Shown: positions 21,277 through 30,229 of the stretch, one piece after another
How the letters are laid out: each line of letters starts with the position of its first letter
Position numbering within the stretch: the stretch's first letter is position 1
Assembly (NCBI RefSeq): GCF_002954455.1
Contig: NZ_MSCC01000001.1
Span: 1,129,289 to 1,193,288, forward strand
DNA: 64,000 nt
Direction: 5' to 3'
Source: Photobacterium aquimaris
Lineage (GTDB): Bacteria > Pseudomonadota > Gammaproteobacteria > Enterobacterales > Vibrionaceae
Position numbers and translations under genes: made by a program
Notes under the pieces: model-generated
Seen by the model: only the letters and a program-made list of their open reading frames with translations
Databases searched by the model: none
Told to the model about the DNA's origin: nothing

Positions 21277-22201
21277 GTTATTGTCAATAATTATTCCTGT
21301 ATATAATGTTGAATTATATTTAGATGAATGTTTGAATTCTGTTTTTAGTCAAGTTAAAGATGATGTTGAAGTCATTTTGATTAACGATGGCTCTACAGAT
21401 AGATCAGGTGAAATAATAAAAAAATATAATGATGAATATGATTTCAAATATATTCATCAAGTTAACCAAGGTCTATCAGCTGCTCGAAATGCAGGCTTAA
21501 AGGAGTCATCTTCGAAATATGTTGCTTTTTTAGATTCGGATGACATTTTAGCTAATGGAATTATTGACAAGATATTAAAGGAAATAAAAATATCTAAAAT
21601 TGATATCTATAAATTTAAATACAAAAAGTTTATGGATGGTGAAAACTTCGATAAAACTACTTTACCTTCAGGTAATGATATTTTGATTAGTCGGAATGAT
21701 ATTGCAGAAGAAGCTGATTTTTATTGCTGGCAGTATGTATTTAAGCGTTCATTATTTGATGGAATGAGTTTTGATTGTGGCCGATGTTTTGAAGACCAAT
21801 TAGTTATACCTTTAGTTATCTATAAAGCATCAACATGTAAATTTATAGATAGCATAATTGTTTACTATCGAATGCGAAATTTGAGCATAACGAATACTGT
21901 TGAACTCTCTCATGTTGATGATGCTTTATTTGGATTGTACCGATATTCAAATAAATATAGTGAAGACAAAATTTATTTCTCCAAAATTTTAGCTGAGCAA
22001 TACATATCATTTTTATCTAAATGTGCTAGGGCTGATCATCTAGACCATTCACATGTAATGAATGCAATGCAAGAGGTTAATAAAATCATCTCTATAAATA
22101 TGATAATAAGCTCAAAGAATTTAAAGGCGATAATATTTAGAGTATTTAGCAAGTTTATTTTTTATAGATTACGTATAGTAACTAAGAAAGATTATGCTTG
22201 A
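21269..22201 (+). CDS. Family 2 glycosyltransferase
   Basis: 310 residues from ATG 21269. This start has GGAGG ideally placed and overlaps the wzx stop; an alternative upstream start at 21254 lacks support. GT-A fold signs are LSIIIPVYNVELYLDECLNSV, VEVILINDGSTDRSGE, and VAFLDSDD (the DXD-type metal site). It probably adds one sugar to the lipid-linked repeat unit on the cytoplasmic face. The sugar and linkage cannot be predicted. The second half (after about 200) is less conserved. Confidence 0.85.
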   Translation: MPKLLSIIIPVYNVELYLDECLNSVFSQVKDDVEVILINDGSTDRSGEIIKKYNDEYDFKYIHQVNQGLSAARNAGLKESSSKYVAFLDSDDILANGIIDKILKEIKISKIDIYKFKYKKFMDGENFDKTTLPSGNDILISRNDIAEEADFYCWQYVFKRSLFDGMSFDCGRCFEDQLVIPLVIYKASTCKFIDSIIVYYRMRNLSITNTVELSHVDDALFGLYRYSNKYSEDKIYFSKILAEQYISFLSKCARADHLDHSHVMNAMQEVNKIISINMIISSKNLKAIIFRVFSKFIFYRLRIVTKKDYA

Positions 22202-22593
22202 TGTGAATAAATTTTATTTTTTATTTTGTATTTATTGTTAAATTTGGTTTTAAGTGTTATCGATTTTCCACTTATTCTATGAAATATAGATGTAACTTTA
22301 TCCTAACATTTTACGTAAATACTAATTAAGCATAGTTCACGATAGATAAATTCACAGTAAATATGTTTTTTATTGTGAATTTAAAAATTTAGCTAATAAA
22401 TGACATATAAGAATAATTTATCTCTAAAAGCTATTGTAATTACTATTTTTTATGGTTAGTATTGAATTCAATGGGTTGTGTTCAATCTACATTAAATAAA
22501 ATTTACCGTTATTATTTGATGACAAATACATATCTATTATTAATATGATGGATATTAGATCGTGATACTTATTTCTGATATAAAAATACTACG
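22202..22593 (+). other. 392-base non-coding gap in the polysaccharide locus
   Basis: AT-rich gap before the Wzc-like gene. It contains a 9-bp inverted repeat AAATTCACA / TGTGAATTT (22348-22382) with a 17-base loop. It may be a weak terminator for the first two genes or a regulator site. A separate promoter for the Wzc-like gene is likely within it. Confidence 0.4.
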
Positions 22594-24709
22594 ATGATAG
22601 ATAAAGACAAAGATAAAGATGAAATAGATTTTTTTGAGTATGTAAAAATAATCAAAGACAATCGCTGGTTTATTATATTCTCGATGATATTTTTTATTGT
22701 CGTAGGTGTTTGTTATGCAAAATTATCAACGCCTGTTTATCAAGCAAATGTAATTTTTAAAGTTGATAATGATAAATCTAGAATAAGCAATTTAGGTCAA
22801 GATATTGCTAATTTGTTTTCATTGTCATCAAGCACTGTTGTTGAAACTGAAACTATTAAATCACGTAAATTTTTAAGTCAAACTATAGACGATTTAAATT
22901 TACAAGTAGTTGTTACACCAAGAAAAAAATCATTTTTTAAAGATGTTTTATCTAAATTATCGCATGATCCAAAGAAGGTTAATGTAGGTAAATTAGTAGT
23001 AAACAATAAGCAGAACGATCATTTTGAACTGATTGTTACCGATGCGAAGCTTGGATATTACACCTTAATTGATAAGTTAACAAATACGCAACTTAAGGGG
23101 CGGGTTGGAGAGCTAGAAAAAACTGCAAATTATAGTATTTTGATTTCTTCAATCAATGCTCATAATGGCGACGTTTTTGATATTAATGTCTTAGATCAAT
23201 ATCAAGCAGCTATCAATTTACAAGCTAAATTAAAAGTTAATGAAATAGGTAAGCCTAGTCTTGACGGTGCTGCAATACTTCAGGTTTCAATAACCGGTAC
23301 AGATAAAGAGAAGATCCAAGAAATATTAGCCAATATCAGTAAAAATTATCTGATGTTTAATAAAAAACGTTATGCTTTGGAAGCTGCGCATAGTTTAGCT
23401 TTTCTTAAAGCAGAAATGCCACTTGTAAAGAAACGTTTAATTGTATCTGAAAATAAACTTGAGCAATATCGTGAAAATCACGGCTCAGTTGATCTTAATG
23501 TTGAGTCAAAGTTAGCTTTAGATTCGTTGGCTAATGTTGAAAATCAGTTAAATGAATTAGTATACCAAGAGAGTAGTGTTGCAACTAAATATACTAAAAA
23601 GCATCCAATTTATATTGCTTTAATAAAGAAACGACAAATACTTTTAGCTGAAAAAGCAAGATTGAGCGCTAAGATAGATAAATTTCCAACGACTCAACGT
23701 GAAGTATTGCGATTATCTCGAGTTGTTAAATCCGACTCTCTGATTTATGAACAATTAAAGCAAAAAGAGCAAGAACTAAGTGTTGTTAAGCGGACGGCGA
23801 TTGGAACAGCAACTATATTAGATAGTGCGCATAGTTTAACGCAGCCAATAAAACCTAAAAAGACAATTATTGTAATTATGTTTACATTTTTAGGGTTTAT
23901 TTTATCAACAGTTATTGTGCTTTTAAGATATATGACAATAAAAGGCATTATATCAACACGTGAAGTTAATGAACTTGGTTTCGAGATGTATGGAAATATT
24001 CCTTATTCAAAAAATCAGTCACAGTTAGCGAAGGATGAAAATAATAAATTATTAGCTATTAGTCATGATGATGATATTGCTATCGAAGCGTTACGATTGT
24101 TGAGAGCAAATATCTATTTTCTACAAAAGAAAATGGAAGCAAATATTGTCATGTTATGTAGCCCTGATATAGGTTCAGGTAAGTCGTTTATAACTACTAA
24201 CCTAGCTACATTATTTGCTAAGTCTAGGAAAAAAGTATTAGTTATTGATGCTGATATGAAAAGTGGAGCTATTGCTGATCTTTTTTTCAATAAATACACG
24301 AGTAGGATTAAGTAATTATTTAAAAGAAGAGGTAACATTAGATGAGATTATTAATTCAAGTAAACTAGTTGATAATCTTGATGTCATTTGTTGTGGTGAA
24401 CTTGTTGATAATTCTTCTGAACTGTTAATGACATCTAAATTGGAATCTTTAATCACTAAAGTATCATCTGACTACGATATCGTGATTATAGATACACCTG
24501 CGAGTTTAGCTGCGTCTGATAGTGTACTTATTAGTGAATATTGTAAATTACGTTTAGTTGTTGGTTATTTTAGTAAAACATCTACGAAAGAGATCATGAC
24601 ATTGAAAAAAATATTTCTAAAAAATGATATCGATATTACAGGTTTCATTATTAATGGTATTGATGAAAAATCTAGTGTTAATTGTGAATTTTCACATTAT
24701 ACAAAGTAG
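22594..24709 (+). pseudogene. Wzc-like chain-length determinant / BY-kinase, frame broken at a T run
   Basis: Two adjoining frames (22594-24315 and one ending 24709) form one Wzc-type protein of about 704 residues if one T is removed from the seven-T run at 24281-24287. The first part has a Wzz domain with two membrane helices (about 27-50 and 425-445), a coiled region, Walker A SPDIGSGKSF and Walker A' VLVIDADMKSG. The second supplies VGLSNYL and Walker B DIVIIDTPAS. As written, the protein stops right after Walker A'. The usual C-terminal tyrosine cluster is missing: the end reads CEFSHYTK. Such proteins control polymer length and export. Real break, slippage-rescued gene and sequencing error all remain possible. 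Confidence 0.8.
24281..24287 (+). repeat. T7 run at the Wzc-like frame break
   Basis: Seven T between GATC and CAATAAA. Reading six T joins DLFSINTRVGLSNYL in one frame; reading seven ends the protein 10 codons later. Confidence 0.75.
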
Positions 24710-24727
24710 TTCAGATTAGTAATATTA

Positions 24728-25843
24728 ATGATTTCTAATATGTATCAGTTCGATTATATATATAATGTTATACCATTTTTAATAGTTACATTGTTAAGTA
24801 TTTCTTGTATCAATAAAAAGGCAAACGAAATTTGTCTTTTTATTGCTGCTATTGTTGTTTATGGTATTGTTTCGTCTAGAGGACTAGGCGTTGATCGTGA
24901 TGCATTAGTATATCATTCTGTTTTTAATGCTGTTCGTAATATACCTTTTGGCGAAATATCCAAATATTCATCTGTGATAGGGCAGGAAGTAGGTTTCTTA
25001 TCTCTAGAAAAACTTGCTAGTATTTGTGGTTTAGATTTTTTTGAATTTAGATTTGCATTTAATCTTTTATGTTTAATTGCTTTACTTTATATAATATTCG
25101 AGTATATCCCTGGTAAATTCCGAATAATATCATATTTTATATATGTATCTATGTTTTTATTATTCAGAGACTTTACTCAAATTAGATTGTGTTTTGCATG
25201 TTTATTATCTGCAATATCAATACTAAAAATGTTAGAGAATAAGCCATATAAAAGCTTTCTTTTATTTTATATTGCTGTGTTGTTCCATAATACATCATTA
25301 ATTGTATTTGGTGTTTTATTGGTTGTACGATTTGTTAATGAAAAAATATTGTACAATATTAAGTTTGCATTATTTGTTATTTCTATTTGCGCTTTTTTAT
25401 CGATATTAAAGCCTGCGAATTATTTAATAACTTTACCATTTATGCCATCTCAATTAACACGATACCAGGGGACTAACGATTTAAGTGGTGCAACATTAGG
25501 CGTGAATTTCATTTTCTCTATCGTTTTAGCTGTTTTATTAGCTTTTTATTACAATAGGAAAGAAAAGAGAAATATTGGTTATAAATATCTTTATATATCA
25601 ATGTTAGGGTCAACTTGCATCGCATTAGTATTTAATGGTGTCCCTATATTAATGAGAATGCAATTACTATGTTTTACTGGATTTATTTTTTTTCCGGCAA
25701 TTTTATATGATATTTTTATGAAAAAGTCGTTGCTTGGAAACTATATATTTCAATTAGCAATTGCTGTTGTATTTGTTCTTAATTTTTATAAGAACTTATC
25801 CTCAGGCATTGTCTATGCTTATGTACCTTTTTGGATAAGATAA
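24728..25843 (+). CDS. EpsG/Wzy-like polysaccharide polymerase
   Basis: 371 residues, very hydrophobic, about 10 transmembrane segments. The pattern SSRGLGVDRDALVYHSVFNAV followed by EVGFLSLEKLA resembles the EpsG family of O-unit/EPS polymerases (periplasmic-face polymerisation of repeat units). Wzy-type proteins are poorly conserved, so the call rests on topology, length, the EpsG-like DRD...Y and E-x-G-F patterns, and position between the chain-length protein and glycosyltransferases. The stop is one base before the next start, indicating tight coupling. Confidence 0.72.
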   Translation: MISNMYQFDYIYNVIPFLIVTLLSISCINKKANEICLFIAAIVVYGIVSSRGLGVDRDALVYHSVFNAVRNIPFGEISKYSSVIGQEVGFLSLEKLASICGLDFFEFRFAFNLLCLIALLYIIFEYIPGKFRIISYFIYVSMFLLFRDFTQIRLCFACLLSAISILKMLENKPYKSFLLFYIAVLFHNTSLIVFGVLLVVRFVNEKILYNIKFALFVISICAFLSILKPANYLITLPFMPSQLTRYQGTNDLSGATLGVNFIFSIVLAVLLAFYYNRKEKRNIGYKYLYISMLGSTCIALVFNGVPILMRMQLLCFTGFIFFPAILYDIFMKKSLLGNYIFQLAIAVVFVLNFYKNLSSGIVYAYVPFWIR

Positions 25844-25844
25844 A

Positions 25845-26649
25845 ATGTTAACAATATTTACTCCAACGTTTAATCGAGATGCTCATTTGATTAAATGTTA
25901 CAACAGTTTATTAACACAAAGTTATCGTGATTTTGAGTGGCTGATTGTTGATGATGGTTCAACTGATTCTACAAAAAAAAGTCGTTGAAGCATTTCAGGA
26001 AGAAAACAAGATAACAATTAGATATATCTATCAGGAAAACGCAGGTAAACAATCAGCTTGGAATCGTGCTGTATTAAATGCTAATGGAAAGTATTTTATA
26101 GGCGTTGATTCTGATGATGCGTTAATTGAAGATTCTTTAGCATTGTTTTTTGAAAAATATATTCCAATGATTGAAAACAATGATGAAGTTATCGGAATTC
26201 GGGCTTTATCTAAGCGCGAATCATCACAAACAGCAGATAGTACTTATTCTATTGATAATGAATATTCTATTAATTCATGGTTTGATGAGTTTGGTAGTCG
26301 AATTATTGGAGAGAGAATTGATATTTTCAAAACGAATATTTTAAAGGACTATCTATATCCTGTGAACGATAAGATTAAATTTGTTCCTGAAATCTGGTTT
26401 TATTCAACAATATCGACGAAATATAAGTTTTTATATGTTAATAAATTTTTGGGTTTTTTCTTTGATGATCACGCTGATAATAGATTGAGTCGTTCTGCTT
26501 TAGAAAAACATGCGAAAGGGCATTTAATTTCTCGTTCAGCGATGCTAAAAAATATTCCTCTTCGTTGTTTTTTAAGTAATCCAGTAGCATTCGTTAAAAC
26601 GATTATTCGATGGATTCAAGCTTCATATTTTGTTATTAAGAATAAGTAA
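25845..26649 (+). pseudogene. Family 2 glycosyltransferase, frame broken at an A8 run
   Basis: ATG 25845 begins a GT2 N-terminus (MLTIFTPTFNRDAHLIKC, FEWLIVDDGSTDST) that hits TGA at 25986 just after eight A at 25973-25980. Removing one A joins it to the following frame (KKVVEAFQEE through GVDSDDALIEDS to the stop at 26649), giving a normal 267-residue GT-A enzyme with its DSDD metal site. As written, the N-terminal nucleotide-binding motif and the catalytic part are in different frames. An internal start at 25945 would lack the essential N-terminus, so a separate gene there is unlikely. Confidence 0.82.
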
Positions 26650-27737
26650 TGAAAAAAATTGTTTTTTTTACCGGTTCATTGAACCGCACCGGCGGTACAG
26701 AAAGAGTTGCTGCCATTATTGCTAATCAATTGTCTGAAAAAGGATTTTCTGTTCAATTTTTAAGCTTGTATGATGGAGAACATTGTGCTTTTCCACTGAA
26801 TGACGATATCAAAAAAGATACTTTATTTGAATATAAATTGGTTTTCAAAAAACATTACCATAAGGTAATTGCTAAATTAAGAAAATATATTAAGTCAAAT
26901 AATGTAGATGTACTTATTAATATTGAATCTATGTTGGCCTTGTATTCAGTACCTGCTTGTTTGGGAATAAATATAAGGAATATTTGCTGGGAACATTTCA
27001 ATTTTGATGTTGATTTGGGATTGAAACTTAGAAAGATATCTCGACAAGTTGCAGCATTTTGTTGTGATGATGTTATTACATTAACTGAAACAGATAAAAA
27101 TATTTGGTTAAAGAATGCTCGTTGTCGCGCTAATATTACGGCAATTTCAAATCCAGCATCTTTTGAGTTAAGTCAGCCTCGACAATCGGTAAATTCGAAA
27201 ATTGCAATTTCAGCTGGACGTTTGACTTATCAAAAAGGATTTGATTTTTTATTAGATGCTTGGGCTTTAGTGATTAAGCAACGACAAGACTGGAAGTTAC
27301 GTATTGTCGGTAGTGGTGAAGACGAGGCTGCATTAAAGGCACAAGCAGAAAAGCTTGGTTTAACAAATCATATTGAATGGATTTCTCATGTAAGTGACAT
27401 GAAAGAGCAGTATCAGTTAGCTGATTTGTATGTCATGAGTTCTCGTTTTGAGGGGTTACCAATGGTGTTATTAGAAGCTATTTCTTCTGGTTTACCTTTG
27501 GTCTCTTTTGATTGTAAAACGGGTCCGAAAGAAATTATTGATTCAACGTGTGGCTGGTTAGCAAAAGATGGTGATATTTCATCATTAGCAGAGAAAATAT
27601 TAACAGCATTTACAGTTTTTGATAATGATGAAGAATATGCGAAATATAGTCAAGCTGCTATTAATAAATGCCGTTCAGAATTTGCTATTGAACCTATTAT
27701 AAATCTATGGATGAAGTTATTAAATAATGAAAAATAA
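26649..27737 (+). CDS. Family 4 glycosyltransferase (GT-B fold)
   Basis: 362 residues. The N-terminal GSLNRTGGTERVAAIIANQL is the acceptor-side glycine loop. AISAGRLTYQKGFDFLLDAW, LRIVGSGEDEAAL and MSSRFEGLPMVLLEAISSGLPLVSFDCKTGPKEII are the GT4 nucleotide-sugar site with the E-x7-E motif. The overall pattern is like the AmsD type of exopolysaccharide transferases. ATG overlaps the previous stop. An eight-T run near its start (26662-26669) is in frame, so not every long run in this locus is disrupted. Confidence 0.87.
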   Translation: MKKIVFFTGSLNRTGGTERVAAIIANQLSEKGFSVQFLSLYDGEHCAFPLNDDIKKDTLFEYKLVFKKHYHKVIAKLRKYIKSNNVDVLINIESMLALYSVPACLGINIRNICWEHFNFDVDLGLKLRKISRQVAAFCCDDVITLTETDKNIWLKNARCRANITAISNPASFELSQPRQSVNSKIAISAGRLTYQKGFDFLLDAWALVIKQRQDWKLRIVGSGEDEAALKAQAEKLGLTNHIEWISHVSDMKEQYQLADLYVMSSRFEGLPMVLLEAISSGLPLVSFDCKTGPKEIIDSTCGWLAKDGDISSLAEKILTAFTVFDNDEEYAKYSQAAINKCRSEFAIEPIINLWMKLLNNEK

Positions 27738-28836
27738 AATTTGTTTTATCACAACAGACTTAGGTATGGGCGGAGCTGAACGACAGATATGCGACTTAGC
27801 TGATGAGTTATGTGATTTGGGCAATCAAATTATGATAATTTCATTAACAGGAAAACAAGATGTTAAACCTAAAAATCCTGATATTGAAATTGTCGATCTC
27901 GGCATGGAAAAAACATTTTTAGGCCTACTCAAAGCGCTTTATTCTTGTCATTTTGTAGTGAAAAAATTTGCTCCGAATGTGGTTCATAGCCACATGATTC
28001 ACGGTAATATGTTTGCTCGACTATTAAGATTGTTCACGAAAATGCCAAGATTAGTATGTACTGCTCACAATACAAATGAAGGCGGTAAAGGGCGTATATT
28101 AGCATATAAATACACAAACTTTTTAGCTGATATTAATACAAATGTTAGCGATGAAGCAGTAGAAGCTTTTGTAAAATCTGGTGCGGTAAAAGAAAATCAA
28201 ATGATTACTGTTGGTAATGGATTTGATGATAAAAAATTTGTTTTTTCACCTGAAGCAAGAATATTAAAACGTCAAGAATTAGGTATTGATGATGATACGT
28301 TTTTATATTTAGCTGTTGGACGATTAGAAGAACAGAAAGATTATCCTAATATGTTAAATGCAATGGTTATTGTTGTAAAACATGCCGTTGAACAGGGTAA
28401 AAAAATTAAGCTTGCTATTATTGGACAAAGTTATCTTGAGCAAGAATTAAAACAATTAACTAAAACACTAGGTTTAGATGATTTTGTAACATTCCTTGGC
28501 TTACAACGTGATGTTGAATGTTGGCTTTCTGCTGCTGACTGTTTTGTCTTATCATCTGAATATGAAGGTTTTTGTTTAGTTACCGCTGAAGCTTTATTAA
28601 CACAATGTTTGGTTGTTGCAACTGATTGTGGTGGTGTAAAAGAAGGTGTTGGTGATGGTGGCTTTGTCGTTCCACCACAAAACTCAAATGCTTTAGCACA
28701 AGCGATGATAACAGCATTAACGTTACCTGCGGAGGAAAGAGAAAAGTTAGTTAAAAAAGGAAGAGATAGAATTGTTAATAATTATTCTATTTCGGCAATA
28801 ACAAAGAAATGGTTGGAAATATACCAGAGTAAATAG
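27727..28836 (+). CDS. Family 4 glycosyltransferase (GT-B fold)
   Basis: 369 residues. It begins KICFITTDLGMGGAERQICDLA (acceptor-side GGAE loop) and carries the GT4 donor region AVGRLEEQKDYPNML, IIGQSYLEQEL, and LSSEYEGFCLVTAEALLTQCLVVATDCGGVKEGV with the E-x7-E pair. It overlaps the upstream transferase by 11 bases and precedes the next by 2, so it is translationally coupled. It probably adds a sugar to the repeat unit; donor sugar unknown. Confidence 0.88.
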   Translation: MKNKICFITTDLGMGGAERQICDLADELCDLGNQIMIISLTGKQDVKPKNPDIEIVDLGMEKTFLGLLKALYSCHFVVKKFAPNVVHSHMIHGNMFARLLRLFTKMPRLVCTAHNTNEGGKGRILAYKYTNFLADINTNVSDEAVEAFVKSGAVKENQMITVGNGFDDKKFVFSPEARILKRQELGIDDDTFLYLAVGRLEEQKDYPNMLNAMVIVVKHAVEQGKKIKLAIIGQSYLEQELKQLTKTLGLDDFVTFLGLQRDVECWLSAADCFVLSSEYEGFCLVTAEALLTQCLVVATDCGGVKEGVGDGGFVVPPQNSNALAQAMITALTLPAEEREKLVKKGRDRIVNNYSISAITKKWLEIYQSK

Positions 28837-28838
28837 AA

Positions 28839-29910
28839 ATGAAAAAAGTTTTAATCTTACATAACTCAACAAAAACAGCTTACTTATTCAGATATAATTA
28901 TATTAAAAAATTAATTGAAAGTGGGCATAAGGTTAAATTGCTATCAGTCTCAGATGATCATTTATCTGAGGAAAAATTAAAAGAAATTGGTGTTGAATTA
29001 GTCTTGATAAGAAAAAGTAGATTTAGTCTTCTCTTTTTTTATATGAAGTTATTATCTCTTGGTCGCTGGGCCGATGTGATCATATCTCATTTCCTAGCAG
29101 GAACAATGCTATTATCGCCAGTTCTTTTTATATTTAGAAAAAAAAGTTACAGTGGTTGTAGAGGGATTAGGTACTTTAGGAGAGTTAAATCCCAGATTTC
29201 TTGTTATCATAAAAAACATAATATTTTCAATGTCAGCTAAAAGAATATTTATGAACAAGGATGAATATTCTAAACTAGGTAAAAACGGAGATCTAATTTT
29301 AAACGGCATTGGTATTGAATTAGATAAATACCAATGTAAAAAGAATGAAATATTAAACAACAAAATTAAAATATGTTATGTAGGAAGGTTAATCCGACAG
29401 AAAGGTGTTGATGACTTATTTCATATAATAGATGAGTTATGCAATAAAGGTATTGAATTTGAATTTCATTTCTTTGGTGATATTTATCCATCTAATCCAT
29501 CATCATTAAATGAATCAGATGTTTTACACTTTAAAACTAAATTTAAAGAAAAAGTGTTTTTTCATGGTTTTAAACAACCAATCATGAATTATCTTGATAA
29601 GATGAATGTTCTTGTATTGCCATCACGAAGGGAAGGTTTTCCTGTTGTAGTTATGGAGGCTAATGCTTTAGGAATTCCTGTGTTATGTTATGATGTACCA
29701 GGTTGTATTGACAGTGTTGTCGATGGAGTTAATGGTTTCATTTCTAAAAATGGCGATTATTCTTCGATATGTGAACAAATAATTTATTTATCTACATTAA
29801 ATGAAAATCATTTTGAAAAATTATCACAGTCTTCTCTTCAATTAGCAAAAGATAATTTTGATGCCAATGATAAAAGTAAGACATTTATTAAGTATATAAT
29901 TGGTGAATAA
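28839..29910 (+). pseudogene. Family 4 glycosyltransferase, frame broken at an A8 run
   Basis: The N-terminal half (MKKVLILHNSTKTAYLFRYNYIKKLIESGHKV to LFIFRKK) is followed by eight A at 29138-29145. Dropping one A continues into VTVVVEGLGTLGELNPRF and the GT4 donor domain (YVGRLIRQKGVDDL, LPSRREGFPVVVMEANALGIPVLCYDVPG), for 356 residues. As written, the first frame runs on 32 nonsense codons to 29240. The VVVEGLG segment is the usual first lines of the middle of WcfG/PglA-like transferases, which supports the join. Confidence 0.82.
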
Positions 29911-30229
29911 TATATAAATATTGTTTGTTTTTTAGCAATCAATATATCCATCAGTTCAATTATTTATCTTTATTGTCGTATTGAATCTATACTGAATAGC
30001 TTTTGAGTTAATGATATTTATCGAAGCTATACTGTTATAATTACTAATTAATGAATATATAAATGAAATTACTGATTTAGCACATATATTTTATTATATA
30101 TGTGCTTTTTTTATGTTTATATTTACAAATAGTAATACTTTTTTTTTATTTTTAATGTTGTTTAATTATTGAAACATAGATTAAAGTAACTTACATGTAA
30201 CTATAGTTTGTTGTAAATAGGTGTATTTG
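29911..30229 (+). other. 319-base gap before the tail-spike-like gene
   Basis: Contains the glycosyltransferase operon terminator (30079-30112) and then an AT-rich stretch that must carry a separate promoter for the tail-spike-like gene. No other gene was found. Confidence 0.5.
30079..30112 (+). terminator. Terminator closing the glycosyltransferase operon
   Basis: AGCACATATA pairs with TATATGTGCT across a 7-base loop, followed by a T run to 30112. It separates the glycosyltransferases from the tail-spike-like gene. Confidence 0.82.

Noticed and set aside
25945-26649. An independent glycosyltransferase starting at 25945
   Set aside because: It lacks the N-terminal nucleotide-binding motif, which is found immediately upstream in the other frame.
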